From Buxus sempervirens (taxonomy: Eukaryota > Streptophyta > Magnoliopsida > Buxales > Buxaceae): 64,000 nt of DNA. Both the position numbers and the translations under genes were made by a program. Below are positions 21,121 through 33,050 of the stretch, piece after piece. Within the stretch, counting starts at the first letter, position 1. Each line of letters opens with the position of its first letter. A model generated the notes under the pieces. The model did not search any database and had not been told where the DNA came from. It was given only the letters and a program-made list of their open reading frames with translations. Where the stretch lies: positions 57,125,283 to 57,189,282 of the forward strand of contig OX387182.1 in assembly GCA_947561395.2 (NCBI GenBank), given 5' to 3'.

Positions 21121-22612
21121 TTGTTGGAATATTCTAAGGCTTCCAACGGGTCCTACAAAAAGAGAAAAGGATCTGAAATTCAAAGGCTTTCAGAGGCCTG
21201 GGGGTTTTTTTTTTTTTTTTTTTAAATAAAGGTCTGAAATTCAAAGGCTTTCAGAGGCCCAGGGATATTTTTGAAAAAGGTCTGAAATTCAAAGGCTTTC
21301 AGAGGCCCAGGGATATTTTTGAGAAAAGGTCTGAAATTCAAAGGCTTTCAGAGGCCCGAGGATTTTTGATAAAAGTCTGAAATTCAAAGGCTTTCAGAGG
21401 CCCAGGGGTATTTTTGAAAAAAGTCTGAAATTCAAAGGCTTTCAGAGGCCCAGGGGTATTTTTGAAAAAAGTCTGAAATTCAAAGGCTTTCAGAGGCCCA
21501 AGGATATTTTTGAAAAAAGGTCTGAAATTCAAAGGCTTTCAGAGGCCCAAAGGATATGTGTCTATAATTCAGAGGCTTATAGACGGCCCAAAGAAATGAT
21601 TGTCTAAAATTCAGAGGCTTTTAGACGGCCCAAAGAAATGATTTGTCTAAAATTCAGAGGCTTTTAGACGGCCTAAAAAGGATATGATTTGTCTAAAATT
21701 CAGAGGCTTTTAGACGGCCCAAAGAAATGATTTGTCTAAAATTCAGAGGCTTTTAGACGGCCCAAAAAAATGATTTGTCTAAAATTCAGAGGCTTTTAGA
21801 CGGCCCAAAAAAGGTTTGTCTAAAATTCAGAGGCTTTTAGACGGCCCAAAAAAATGATTGTCTAAAATTCAGAGGCTTTTAGATGGCCCAAAGGATATGT
21901 GTCTATAATTCAGAGGCTTATAGACGGCCCAAAGAAATGATTTGTCTAAAATTCAGAGGCTTTTAGTCGGCCCAAAGAAATGATTTGTCTAAAATTCAGA
22001 GGCTTTTAGACGGCCCAAAGGATATGTGTCTATAATTTAGAGGCTTATAGACGACCCAAAGAAAAGGTTTGTCTAAAATTCAGAGGCTTTTAGACGGCCC
22101 AAAGAAAAGGTTTGTCTAGAATTCAGAGGCTTTTAGACGGCCCAAAAAGGATATGTGTCTATAATTCAGAGGCTTATAGACGACCCAAAAAAGGTTTGTT
22201 GGAATATTCTAGGGCTTCCAACAGGTCCCGAAAGGGAAAAAGGATCTGAAATTCAAAGGCTTTCAGGGGCCCAAAGAAATTTTTGGAAAAAGTCTGAAAT
22301 TCAAAGGCTTTCAGAGGCCCAGGGATATTTTTGAAAAAAAGTCTGAAATTCAAAGGCTTTCAGAGGCCCAGGGATTTTTGAGAAAAATTCTGAAATTCAA
22401 AGGCTTTCAGAAGCCCAAAGATATTTTTGGAAAAGGTCTGAAATTCAAGGGCTTTCAGAGGCCCAAGGATTTTTGATAAAATTCTGAAATTCAAAGGCTT
22501 TCAGAGGCCCGAGGAGTTTTTGAGAAAAAGTCTGAAATTCAAAGGCTTTCAGAGGCCCAAGAGTTTTGAAAAAGTCTGAAATTCAAAGGCTTTCAGAAGC
22601 CCAAGGAACCTT
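21121..22612. repeat. Leader hairpin array of element B with stem covariation
   Basis: About 35 tandem units of 42-50 bp each hold an inverted repeat around a 9-nt core TTCNRRGGC. Stem classes: TCTGAAA/TTTCAGA (about 21170-21545 and 22240-22610), GTCTAAAA/TTTTAGAC and GTCTATAA/TTATAGAC (about 21555-22195), and GTTGGAA/TTCCAAC (21123 and 22199). After the right arm comes GGCCC or GGTCC. A few units have single mismatches (for example 21880, 21965, 22112). The array lies between PBS and gag, so it is in the 5' leader of the genomic RNA. Confidence 0.88.
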
Positions 22613-22792
22613 TCTCTCACATTTTTTTTTATTCAATTATTTTTTTTTCTTTGTTTTTTTTTTTTTGAAGCATTTTATTCATACTTGTTTTCCCTTTATC
22701 ATTATTTAAAGGTTAAAGGAAGATTTTAGTGGGAAAAACTGATTAAAGTTGAATATTCCGAGAAAACCATATACACAGTACGGTCCAGCCCT

Positions 22793-22897
22793 GCCCGTAT
22801 TCAAATTACGAGCCTGCCGTGACCGTATGGAAAACACGGGCGAGCCTAGCCCGTATAACTAATACGGGCAAGCCCAGCCCGTGTACTAAATGCGGTT
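22793..22897. promoter_or_regulatory. Four family-B dyads in the leader
   Basis: GCCCGTA-N7-TACGAGC (22793-22813), GACCGTA-N7-CACGGGC (22821-22841), GCCCGTA-N7-TACGGGC (22849-22869, perfect) and GCCCGTG-N7-TGCGGTT (22877-22897). They recur every 28 bp. This is the same motif as in the U3 of B. Confidence 0.75.
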
Positions 22898-24120
22898 TTA
22901 AGGAACCCTGTTATGTTTTTCCAGTTTTTACATGGTTTGATCACTTTAATTGTTCATCCAAACATACGGTTCACCCAGTACAGAGCTTCTAAACTGTCCC
23001 AAAGTGGACCTTGGCCTTTTTGCTAAAACACATGTTTAGGAGGGCACATGTACCCTCCAAATTGACACCATACTCAAGAATTTGGTACCCTTTTGCTGCC
23101 TCTGGTATGAACATAGGGTAGGATTGATTCTAAACAGAGTTAAGAACTCTTCCTATGGGCTGCACCAATTTTAAGAACATGTAAATTTTGGGACCAATTT
23201 TATCCCGAACCAATAGGTACCATGACACCCCTATGACATGAAAATAATGCAAAACAATAGGATTACCTTGTTACCTTGTTTACCTTCAATATGGCATCCG
23301 CATTATGCCCTGGTTTGTAAGCCATGCACACGATCTTCCCACAATCATACAACCCCATATTCCCACGTAATACCCCATATTCCCACGTAATTGTGTAATT
23401 TAGCCAAAAACGTGTAACTCCACCTTCAAGCGTAGGGGTTTTGGGTTTTGGCTTAATGGCAACTTAGCACTCAAGCCTAGTGATGACCAGAATCCCAGAT
23501 CCACATTATCATCACATCATTAGCTCAAAGTTCTAAGGTGAATGTTTTCACTTTCGCTTTCCGAAGTATCGACCTCGTTGCGCCAAGCTACACACATTCG
23601 GGTTCAACTTCCTATAGGTTAAGGGTAGGCTGTGTAAAAGTAAAAGGTGCACAGTGCATTGTAAAAAAATAGGGTGCATTCACAACGTCCCAAACCCTTG
23701 CCACTCTTTTCGATGCCATGCATAAACAAACCAAGGCATAATAGGAAAGCATATTTAAAATAAACAAGTAAATAAAGCAATCCTATAGCACCAAAAACAT
23801 GCTCATAAAAAAAATCATCTATCATACAAACATATGATCATGTTATACACCCAAAATTATCATGGAGATCATGCTGAAAATTAAAACATGCTATCATAAA
23901 AATATAGCAAGAAATAAGCATGGTTCATCAAAACGGACCTCCCCTACGCATGTTTGTAGAAACAATCCTATAAATAAAAATTAAGCATGTTTCTACCCCC
24001 ATGAATTCTTGAGCAATAATTCAGATTTAAAATATACTCAACATGCTTAAGAACACACAATAGCAAGCAAATCAAAAATATAAAACATGAACTAAAACAC
24101 CAAAAGGCTCAAATCCACAA
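22898..24120. other. Leader of element B between dyads and PBS
   Basis: No coding sequence. A block near 23400-23600 (AAAACGTGTAACTCCACCTTC...CGAAGTATCGACCTCG) is clearly homologous to element A at about 35010-35200, so this part of the leader is conserved between the families. Confidence 0.6.
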
Positions 24121-24139
24121 GTCCCCAGCAGAGTCACCA
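24121..24139 (-). promoter_or_regulatory. Primer binding site of element B
   Basis: On the minus strand it reads TGGTGACTCTGCTGGGGAC two bases after the 5' LTR. It differs at one base from the PBS of A. TGG at the start pairs with the tRNA CCA end. The tRNA is not identified here; Ogre/Tat elements are reported to use tRNA-Arg. Confidence 0.75.
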
Positions 24140-24141
24140 GT

Positions 24142-25964
24142 TGTGAGACATGGGAAAAAATCAATCTAATGATTCCCTCAATCATCACACGGGATTAAAT
24201 TAAACAAAGAGTCGCCACCATTCAATTTAGGTGTGAATGGACACCAAAATATTAAATAAGCACAAAAGGCAATTTTAGGGCAAAATATCCCTCCTAAAAA
24301 AAACAACCAGAGATGGGTAAGGGGATTAGGTTATGAACAGGGGAAGGTGTTAGGCACCCCTATTCATCCACACAAGGTGGTTGCCAGGCATTGTTCATGT
24401 TTAAAGTAAAGGAAAAAAGCTTGCTATAAAATCCATGAAAAATCACAAAAGAAGACAAAAATTGTATGGTTTTTTTCATATGAATAGTCTGATTGATCCA
24501 GAACTATCAAACATGATCATACCATTCCTAGGGTTTCATGATCAAAATAAAATTGAGATAAAATCGAATAAAATCAATTTAAAGTGAAAAATCCAAAAAT
24601 CTGGTTTCAAGTCAAAATTCTAGAAATCTAGAAAAATATGATTTTTATAAAATATTTCAAAATTTAACCTGAACAGTCCAGGACATAGATAAAGCCCAAA
24701 TTTCACATTAAATCAGAAAATAAAAACCAAAAATACCCACGTTGATGAAAAACACAAAAAAGGGAGAATTTAGACCGTAGGGTCTTCTCTCAATAATGAA
24801 AAACAATTTAAAAACCATATCATGAAACCCTAGAATTTATTTTTAGGCTTCTGGATTCAGATCTACCATATTGATCATGATAAATCCAAGATCTTAGCCT
24901 AAAATCACGAAAACAGTGCTGTAGGTGCAAAAGTGGCAAAAATCCAAATTTTGGCAAAAATAGGGGATCTCATGCTATAAACATCATGGATTCATGTTAT
25001 TCATTCAAATATATCATAAAAAACATTAAAACATGATCAGGATATTCAAAACAGCCACATCTCACAAATTAGAGCACATGGGGGTCTACCCTACGGATCC
25101 ACCTGTTCTCTTTTCCCCTAGTTCTCTCTTCACGTTTTACGGCTAGAGAGACTCTTGAGGTACTTAGATATAGGTTTGGTTACACGAACACAATCACAGG
25201 CCTTATTCTATGAAAAAAAAGAAAAACAAATAGATATGGGGTTCTATTCTAGGGATCCACCTATTCCCCTTTCCCCTAGTTCTCTCTTCACGTTTTACGG
25301 CTAGAGAGACCCTTGAGGTACTTAGAGACAAGTTTGGGAATACAAAAACAGATATGGCCTTATTCTACTGCAATAGAGATGATCCTATTACATCTAGAAT
25401 TGAAGACAGAAAAATAAAAAGGGATAGGGGACTTACCTGGATTGAGCAGGCAGGCAGCAGGGATTCTTCTCTTCTCTTGGAGCTTCTTAGAATTCCTTGG
25501 ACTTCAAAATTTCGTGGCCTTTTGCTTGAGGAAAGGCCCTCTATTTATAGGCAAACACAGGGGTATGGTTGGTCCAAGGTTTGGCAAGATAGAGTTTCAG
25601 TTTGAGTTAAACACAAGATCATGTCAATCCTTTATCCACAAGGATAAATGAGATAATTCGAACAGATAAATAAGAGAATTCGCTTATCCAAGAGAGATAT
25701 TTGGGTGCAGATAATGCTCAAAAATCAAAAAGGTAAAATTCGCACAAAAACCCCCGTGCCCGTATATATATTACGGTCGCGCCCTGCCCGTATTATTAAT
25801 ACGGGCACGCCGTGACCGTATATCAACTGCAGGTATGATCAGTCCGTAAACCAAATACGGTTATGACCAGTTTGGCCAGATTTTACACTTTTTTGACCCG
25901 TTTCAAATCCCAATTAATATTTTCAATTATTTTCTCATTTTTAGTGCAATTTGGGGTGTCTACA
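24142..25964 (-). repeat. Element B 5' LTR (right copy)
   Basis: Promoter LTR for the minus-strand transcript. TATA box near 25541-25550 (CTATAAATAG on minus). A strong splice donor CAG|GTAAG lies on the minus strand with the intron starting at 25436, about 105 bp after the TATA box. U3 dyads near 25758-25862. It is almost identical to the left LTR. Confidence 0.93.
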
Positions 25965-26598
25965 CATCCCATAGGCTAGGGAGTACGGGGTTGCCCCAGT
26001 TGAAGTCCGGATCGAGGTTCTGTAGGCATGTAGAGCAAGTGGCAGCATTTCATGCCAATCTTTGTAACTTAATACCATCTTCTGAATGATTTTCTTTATA
26101 TTCTTGTTGGCTGCTTCTACTGCCCCATTCATCTTTGGCCTGTATGGAGCTGACTTATGGTGGGTGATCTGAAACTGCTCACACATTTTCTTCATGTCCT
26201 TGTTCTTAATATTTGAAGCATTGTCTGATACTATGGCACTTGGCAATCCATAGCGACAAATAATGTTGTGCTTCAAAAATTTAATGACATGGTTGCTTGT
26301 GATGTTCGCATATGAAGCTGCTTCTACCCACTTAGTGAAATAGTCAATCGCCACCAGGATGAATCTGTGTCCGTTCGATGCCTTAGGTGAGATCATGCCA
26401 ATAACATCTATGCCCCACATAGAGAAGGGCCAGGGTGATGTCATGTTGTGCAGCTCACCTGGGGGTGCATGCTTATTATCTGCATATATCTGACATTGGT
26501 GGCACCTCCTGACATGTATACAGCAATCATGCTCCATGGTTGTCCAGTAGTATCCCAGCCTCAGGATCTTCTTAGCCAGCATGTGTCCACTCATATGG
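25965..26598 (-). pseudogene. Integrase N-terminal and catalytic part of element A
   Basis: The zinc-binding region HMSGHMLAKKILRLGYYW...CHQCQ is followed by the catalytic core with D in WGIDVIG, D in IVSDNASNIKN and E in NGAVEAANK, so the DDE triad is kept. The frame is broken twice. A one-base deletion in a C run near 26598 separates it from the RT-RNase H frame (GGVCGPI then stop), and element B interrupts it after ATPYSLAYGM. The rest is at 13727-14119. Integrase would insert the cDNA in the nucleus; this copy cannot. Confidence 0.88.
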
Positions 26599-29152
26599 GC
26601 CCACAGACTCCTCCATGTACAGTCTCAATCAGCCTTTCCGATTCAGCCTTGGCAACACATCTTAGTAGAATGTCGTTATGTGACCTCTTGTACACATGTC
26701 CACCACTTAGCAGAAATTGACCAGCCAATCTCTGTATTGTCCTCTTCTCAATAGCAGTGGCATTTTCTGGCAAACTCCGATTATTCAAGAAGTTCTTGAT
26801 ATCCTGAAACCATGGTGCTTCTTCTTCTGGCGCTCCCTCTAGAACGAGACAGTAAGCCGGTTCATCTCGGACCTCAATTTCCAGTGGTCTGATGTCTACT
26901 CCTTCTGATATGCTGACCATTGAAGCCAAGGTTGCTAGAGCATCCGCAAACTGATTCTTGGCCCTTGGCATATAGTTGAAGGAAATTCGAGTGAAATTTG
27001 TGCTTATTTCTTCCAAATACTGGTGATAGGGGATCAATTTGTGATCCTTGGTTTTCCACTCACCAGTTGTTTGGAAGATGATAAGACTCGAATCCCCGTA
27101 TACGTCAAGTTCCTCTACTCCATGATCCATGGCTGCTTGCAATCCAATTATGCATGCCTCATATTCTGCTATGTTATTGGTGCACTGGAATCTCAGCTTT
27201 ACTGCAATCGGGATGTGTGAACCATCTGGTTTAACCAAGACTGCCCCTATTCCGTTCCCATTCATATTGGCGGCCCCATCAAAGAACATCTGCCAAGAAC
27301 CCTCACTGTCCTCCTCTTCAGTGTACAGAATTGCCTCATCTGGGAAGTTGGTCTTCAAGGGTTGATATTCAGGCAAAGGATGTGCAGCCAGGTGATCAGC
27401 TATGGCTTGACCCTTGATCGCCTTGTGGGTGATGTATGTGAGGTCAAACTCGGACAGTAGCAGTTGCCACTTTGTCGTCCTGCCAGTCAGTGTCGGTTTC
27501 TCAAATAAATATTTCAGCGGGTCCATCCGGGATATCAATAGTGTTGAGTGACTAAGGAAGTAATGCCTTAGCCTCTGAGTGGCCCACACTGGAGCACAAC
27601 AAGTCTTTTCCAATGGTGAGTACTTGGCTTCATATTCCGTGAATTTTTTACTCAGATAGTAAATGGCCCTTTCCTTTCTACCAGTCTCATCATGCTGCCC
27701 CAAGACACATCCCATTGACGTTTCCAACACCGACAAGTACAGGATCAGTGGTCTTCCTGGAGTTGGTGGCACTAGCACAGGTGGGTTTAGCAAATACCTC
27801 TTTATTGTGTCAAATGCCTGTTGGCAGTCCTCATTCCAGACCGTCGGGTTATCTTTCCTCAAAAGTTTGAAAATTGGTTCACAGATAGCAGTAAGCTGTG
27901 CTATGAACCGGCTTATGTATTGAATCCTTCCAAGAAAACCCCTGACCTCCTTCTCAGTTCTGGGTGCTGGCATTTCAATTATGGCCTTGGCTTTAGCCGG
28001 GTCAATTTCGATTCCTCTTCGGCTCACTATAAACCCCAGTAACTTCCCTGATGTAGCCCCAAAGACGCACTTAGCCGGGTTAAGCCGTAAACTGTACTTC
28101 CTGAGCCGATCAAACACTTTCTTCAGATTGATCAAGTGGTCTTCCTCTTTGCATGATTTGGCAATCATATCATCCACGTAGACCTCCATCTCCTTATGGA
28201 TCATGTCATGAAATAGTGCAGTCATGGCCCGCTGGTATGTTGCCCCAGCGTTTTTAAGCCCAAATGGCATGACTGTGTAGTGGAATGTGCCCCAAGGTGT
28301 GATAAATGCTGTTTTCTCTTGATCCTCCTTAGCCATCTTGATCTGATTATATCCTGAGAAACCATCCATGAAGGAAAACAGGCTATGTACCGCAGTATTA
28401 TCGACCAGAATGTCGATGTGTGGAAGCGGAAAATCGTCCTTTGGGCTTGCCCTGTTCAAGTCTCTATAGTCCACGCACATTCGGACCTTCCCGTCCTTCT
28501 TTGGTACCGGCACTATGTTTGCGAGCCACTCCGGGTACGTAGAGACTGCCAAAAATCCAGCTTGGAACTGTTTGACCACTTCATCCTTGACCTTCAGAGT
28601 CCATTCTGGCTTCAATCTTCTCAGCTTCTGCTTAATCGGCTTAACCCCTGGCAAAATTGGCAACTTGTGCACCACCATGTCAGTGTCCAACCCCGGCATG
28701 TCCCGATACGACCAAGCAAACACATCCTTGTAATCTGCCAAGAATTGTGACATTTCATTTTTCTGCACATCAGACAAGCATGACCCGATTTTCACAATTT
28801 TTGGGTCCTCTTCGGTCCCAAGATTTATGGATATGGTCTCCTCAATATTAGGTTGGACCCCCTTTTCATGACGTTCCAATTGGTATTCAATTTCTTTTGG
28901 AATGTCTTCTTCTTCGACCTCGATCTCTTCTTCGACCCCCATGAGATCAAAGTCGAGCTCAAGGTCGAAGTCATATTCAACCTGGTCCAATTCGGTCTGA
29001 TTATATGGTTCATAAGTGGTTTGGACCTTTTTGAAAAATTTAAATTTTCTAGAAAAAATAGAAAAATCTTTTTGGGTTTTTTGTGGGCCTTCTAAACATA
29101 ATTCCCCTGAAGACGAAGGCCCATTAGAACCTTCAGGGAAATGGCATTCCAC
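26591..29152 (-). pseudogene. pol: Element A RT - RNase H - archaeal RNase H
   Basis: 853 residues. After an acidic linker the reverse transcriptase runs from about residue 170 to 370 (VPVPKKDGKVRMCVDYRDLN, FMDGFSGYNQI, MPFGLKNAGATYQRAM, catalytic VYVDDM). The first RNase H follows (LYLSVLETSMG, AIYYLSKKFTEYEAKYSPLE), with Ser where the first catalytic Asp is expected. This agrees with the degenerate RNase H known in Tat elements. A second, archaeal-type RNase H lies at about residues 640-770 (MFFDGAANMNGNGIGAVL, NNIAEYEACIIGL, VYGDSSLI, NQFADALATLASM) with its acidic residues present. The block itself is open, but it is cut off from the upstream linker by an A8 run near 29167 and from integrase by a one-base deletion. 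Confidence 0.92.
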
Positions 29153-29845
29153 TATTGGAGTTTTTTTTGGAAGCCGCGTCAGTTTGCCGAACTAACGCCG
29201 CTTCAAAGGTAAGGGGAGTTTCCTCCCAATTGTTCAATACAAAATTTTGGGGAGCAGGGGAAATAGGGAAAGCCCGCTCCTCAAGCCCAACATCCGATGC
29301 CATCATCACCGGGTGGGTACTGCCCTTTTCTGCTACGGGGCTCAGTCCAGAAGTAACCTCCTCTGGAATCTTTACTGCGGCCCAGTCAATGAACGGCAGG
29401 TCCATGTCACCGTCAGTCTTTTCGCCTTCAGTCATGGCGAAGAATGCACCAACATCTTCAGAAAAGTCCACCTGCTGCTCGGGCTGTGGTCCAGGCCCAT
29501 CCACTGCTCCCAGTATTGGAGATGGGTTATAGGGTTGGAGGGCCGAAACAAGAGGCTTTTAAATGGGTTAAGGTTGTGGTATGGAGGCTTGGACTGGTCC
29601 ATGGGAGGAGAAATTTGGATTATATAGGAGGGTTTTGGAAAGTTCACCCTCAGATGCGGGAGTTTTCCTTTGCTTCTGCTCTCCCCTTCTTCGTGCTTCA
29701 TTCTTCTCCAACCTCTGGGCTCGAAGCCCAACCCTACCTTGGGGATCAATTTCTTAGCCGTGATTGGCTCCACCATCCCCTGCAGATTGATCCCCAGGCC
29801 TTTCCCTGGGTGAAAGTGGTATTTCTCCATCACTTTCTTAACCAT
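29133..29845 (-). pseudogene. Element A G-patch and linker between protease and RT
   Basis: The minus-strand frame at 29432-29845 has a G-patch-like motif (HPGKGLGINLQGMV). A second frame at 29133-29504 continues with an acidic linker (DFSEDVGAFFAMTEGEKT). Protease, G-patch, linker and RT lie in changing frames. In Ogre elements an intron is known between protease and RT, so some frame changes could be spliced rather than mutational. The A8 run near 29167 looks like a slippage lesion. Confidence 0.6.
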
Positions 29846-30660
29846 TTTTCTGCAGTGGTCCCCTTTTCCTTCTTTTTCTCACAGCCCCCAGGTATGTAAT
29901 TGACCGCCTCAAATTGGAATGAGTGGAATGCAATCTTGTTGACAGTTAGGTCCACATTGATCAAGGGTACATCAGGTGACACGATGGGCGGCACCAAGTT
30001 TTCGGCTAGGACTGTTATCACCCTTTGCCCTCTTATGTATTTCACCCTCTGGTGGAGCGTGGATGGTATTGCCCTAGCCGAATGTATCCACGGCCTCCCT
30101 AGGAGCAGATTGAAGGCTGCGGGTATATCCATCACCTCAAATGTGATGTTAAAGATATTCGGCCCAATTGTGACCGGCAGTTCAATCTCCCCTAGGGAGT
30201 GGGTCTTGGAGCTATCAAAAGCCCTAACTATCCGCCCATTTTGTTTGATCCTTGACTGGTCCAGACCCAGATTGGTAAAAGTGATTAACGGGCAGACGTT
30301 TAACGCCGACCCGTTGTCAATTAAAACCCGTGCAATCATGCAGCCCTTACAAAGCACAGTGATGTGCAAAGGGTCCACATGATAACACCCACCTGGGCTG
30401 ATCTCACCCTCTGAGAAACTTATCACATTATGTGACAAGATTTGACCAACCATTTTACCAAGTTGGTCTGGATCGATGGTCTGGGATATGTGTGCACTCT
30501 GTAGCACCCTTAACAATGCATCCCTGTGCTTTTCAGAATTCAGCAAAAGGCCCAGTATTGAAATCTGGGCCGGGACCTTGTTCAACTGATCCACAAGATT
30601 GAATTCACTTTTTTTTATTATTTTTATGAGGTCGGCTGCCTCATTTTCTGCACCCTGGGG
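29830..30660 (-). pseudogene. Element A aspartic protease
   Basis: The longest methionine-started frame is 29830-30594. It remains open upstream (ENEAADLIKIIKKSEFNLVD). Retropepsin features are VLIDNGSALNVCP, with DNG in place of DSG or DTG as is common in Tat elements, and the C-terminal LLLGRPWIHSARA. It would cleave the Gag-Pol precursor in the particle. It lies in a different frame from gag; the switch is near the C5 run at about 30655. Whether that is a mutation or a programmed shift is open. Confidence 0.75.
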
Positions 30661-32855
30661 GTGTCTTCTCCCACTTTATTTTTTCCTTTTTGTTTTCTTT
30701 TTTCATTTTCTTTTTCTATTTTTTCTTTTTCTACTTTTGTCTCTTTCTCTTTCTCTTCACCCCCTGCACATCTCCCTGACCTCGTCATGAGGTTCATCTC
30801 CTCCTGGTTCGGGTTCCTAACCACTGGAACCGTAGCCGTGATTCCCTCGCTGTAATTCCATAGTACAGCGGCCTCAGAATAGGCTAATTTAGGGATGTTA
30901 ACCACTAGTGGCTAGAGTTTGGACCGGGATGTATGGGCCGGTTTAGGGATAGTTTGGGCTGGCTGTACATTTACAACCAGGGGTTGAAGTTTGGATTTGG
31001 TGGGGACAGAAGAAGTGATGGAAGCAGTGGTGGGGTCAAGATTGATGACCAGTGGAGCCTTAGACGGCTTGGATGGGGAATAAGTGGGTGGACTGCAATT
31101 GAAGACCAATGTGGGCCTTGCAGTATTCATCTGGGTCATAAGAGATGAGACCCGGTTTAAAGAGGAACTTATGTCCTCAGCAGCTGTATTGTTTTTTTGG
31201 GAGACCATGTTGATCTCCTCTTCTTCCTCTTCTGGGAAAAATCGGACTTGGACTGTAGTCCCCACAGGTGCTATAAGCTGAGATGGGTCAAAGGCCCTTC
31301 TCGTGGTGGATATGGCAGTGATGGAGTTGGATGGGCCTGCCCCATTGTGGTACGGCAGAGGGTTCTGTCCAATATCATTTCCCGACGGGGCAGGTGCAGC
31401 AGTGTTAAAGACCAAAGCCTTCTGGTCCAACAGGTCCTGGACCGCATGCTTCAATACCCAGCAGTTATCTGTAGAGTGCCCTGGTGCACCCATGTGGAAA
31501 TCACAGGTGACCGATGTGTCAAAATTTCTCCCCTTCGGGGCATTTGGGTTAGGCTCCTTCAGAGTCAAGTATTCCCCTTTCAACAGGGTTGGCAGTAGTT
31601 GGGACAGAGATATCGGGAGAGGAGTGAAGACTCGGTTTTTCCTTGCTGCGAACCAGGCATCCTGCTCCTCCTTAGTAAAGGTCCTCCTTGTGTTAGCTGG
31701 CACAGAGGGAGAGAAGTTGACATTCAGCGGGGTCTAGTACGACTGCTTGGCCTGCTGGGCCTGTTGGGGTGCAGAGATGTTGACGTGAAGTGGCTTCTTG
31801 GCTGGAGGAGCCTGGACTAGGTTCACCTCCCCTTCTTTTCGGGCCCCCGTCTTTTTAAATCCGGCCCCTTTGTTTTGGGCCATGGAGGCGGAGGAATCAG
31901 ACTGCCCAGTTAGAGTAGAGTAGTCTATCAGCCTTCCTGACCTGACCCCTTCCTCAATCCGGTCCGCCACTTGTACCAGGGCTGCAAAGTTGGTGGTGAT
32001 CTGACCCACCAGATGGTTGTAAAAGGGCTGCCCTAGTGTGCCCATAAATGTGGAGATCATCTCCGGCTCTTGCATAGGTGGCCTGACCTGAGAGGCGGCC
32101 TCTCTCCATCTCTTGGCGTACTGCCGTACCGGTTCATCTTTCCCCTTGGTCATCCTCATCATGTCGTACCGGTCCGGCACGATCTCCGAGTTGAACTTGT
32201 ACTGGTCCAAGAAAGCATCGGCCAAGTCCTTCCACCTTCTAATCCTTCCATGGTCCACTGTAGCGAACCACCGAAGGGCTGACCCGGTCAAACTCCTCTG
32301 GAAGAGCTGGATCAGTATGCCACCATCCCGGCCAAATTGGCATAGGGCCCCGCAGTATAGTTTCAAATGGCTTAATGGGCAGCCCATGCCATCAAACTTG
32401 TCAAGATCTGGGCACCTGAACTTAGCCGGTAGACAGACGTCCGGGTACATGCACAGGTCTTCGAAGGTGGTGCCTGTATGGCTGCCTCCCCCCTTCACTT
32501 CCTTCAGCTCTGCCTGGATCCTCTCTATCCTCAGCAGCATTTTCTTTTCCATCTCATCCCTAGCCTTTTCTTTTTCCAGCTCTTTCTCAGACTCTACTGT
32601 ATTTTCCCTTATCAGAATGGGCTCAGGGACTGGTTCAGAAATGGGCTCAGGCATGGGCTGAGCCGGAGGCGGTATGTAGGCCTGAGGTGGTGGTGCCTGA
32701 TGGGAAGTAGATGCCTCGTTCGGGGCTTGGGCCTGTTGGGCCTGAGCTGCCAGTAGGTCTCCCAGCATCTTGGCCAGACCGGCCACTTGCTCCTGCAGCT
32801 GAGTAAAGTCCTGAGCAGGGACAGTAGCTTGGGCTTGGTTTTCTTCAGTATTCAT
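30624..32855 (-). pseudogene. gag: Element A Gag, interrupted by two TAG codons
   Basis: ATG at 32855 (MNTEENQAQA) aligns with the start of B gag. The Gag domain is clear (FEDLCMYPDVCLPAKFRCPD, LFQRSLTGSALRWF, DRYDMMRMTKGKDEPVRQYA, LGQPFYNHLVGQ). The zinc motif CDFHMGAPGHSTDNC lies in the second segment. TAG at 31734-31736 and another near 30910 interrupt one continuous frame (segments 31734-32978, 30912-31703, 30624-30905), with no shift between them. The C-terminus is K/E-rich. Two TAGs in one frame most simply mean decay. Readthrough is possible but unsupported. Confidence 0.85.
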
Positions 32856-33050
32856 GGCTCTTGCTTTGGATCTGGTCACGGGAGCAATGACTGCAAATAA
32901 GTGCACCTGGGTTGAAAGTAAATGTACCTGAGTAAGAAAAACAAAGACACAAGTCAGCTTCCATTTGATTTGAAACACACCCCTATATATGTAAACCAGT
33001 AGGTTAGGTGAACACCAATCCAGATTTTTTTTTTGTTTTTTTTTATTTTG

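Larger units (their letters stand above)
14120..25964 (-). mobile_element. Element B: recent gag-only non-autonomous Tat-type LTR retrotransposon
   Basis: LTRs 14120-15942 and 24142-25964 are both 1823 bp. I saw only two differences by eye (near 15628/25650 and 15840/25862), so the insertion is recent. The target duplication is CATCC at 14115-14119 and 25965-25969, inside the integrase of A. On the minus strand it has a PBS, a leader with hairpin arrays and one gag ORF, then about 3.3 kb without pro or pol, then the polypurine tract. This matches the known class of gag-only non-autonomous LTR elements that depend on pol from a partner. LTR ends, PBS and gag resemble element A, but the LTR interior is a different family. 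Confidence 0.92.

Noticed and set aside
31734-31736. Programmed readthrough of TAG in gag of A
   Set aside because: A second TAG follows in the same frame near 30910 and B gag has no stop there, so decay is simpler.
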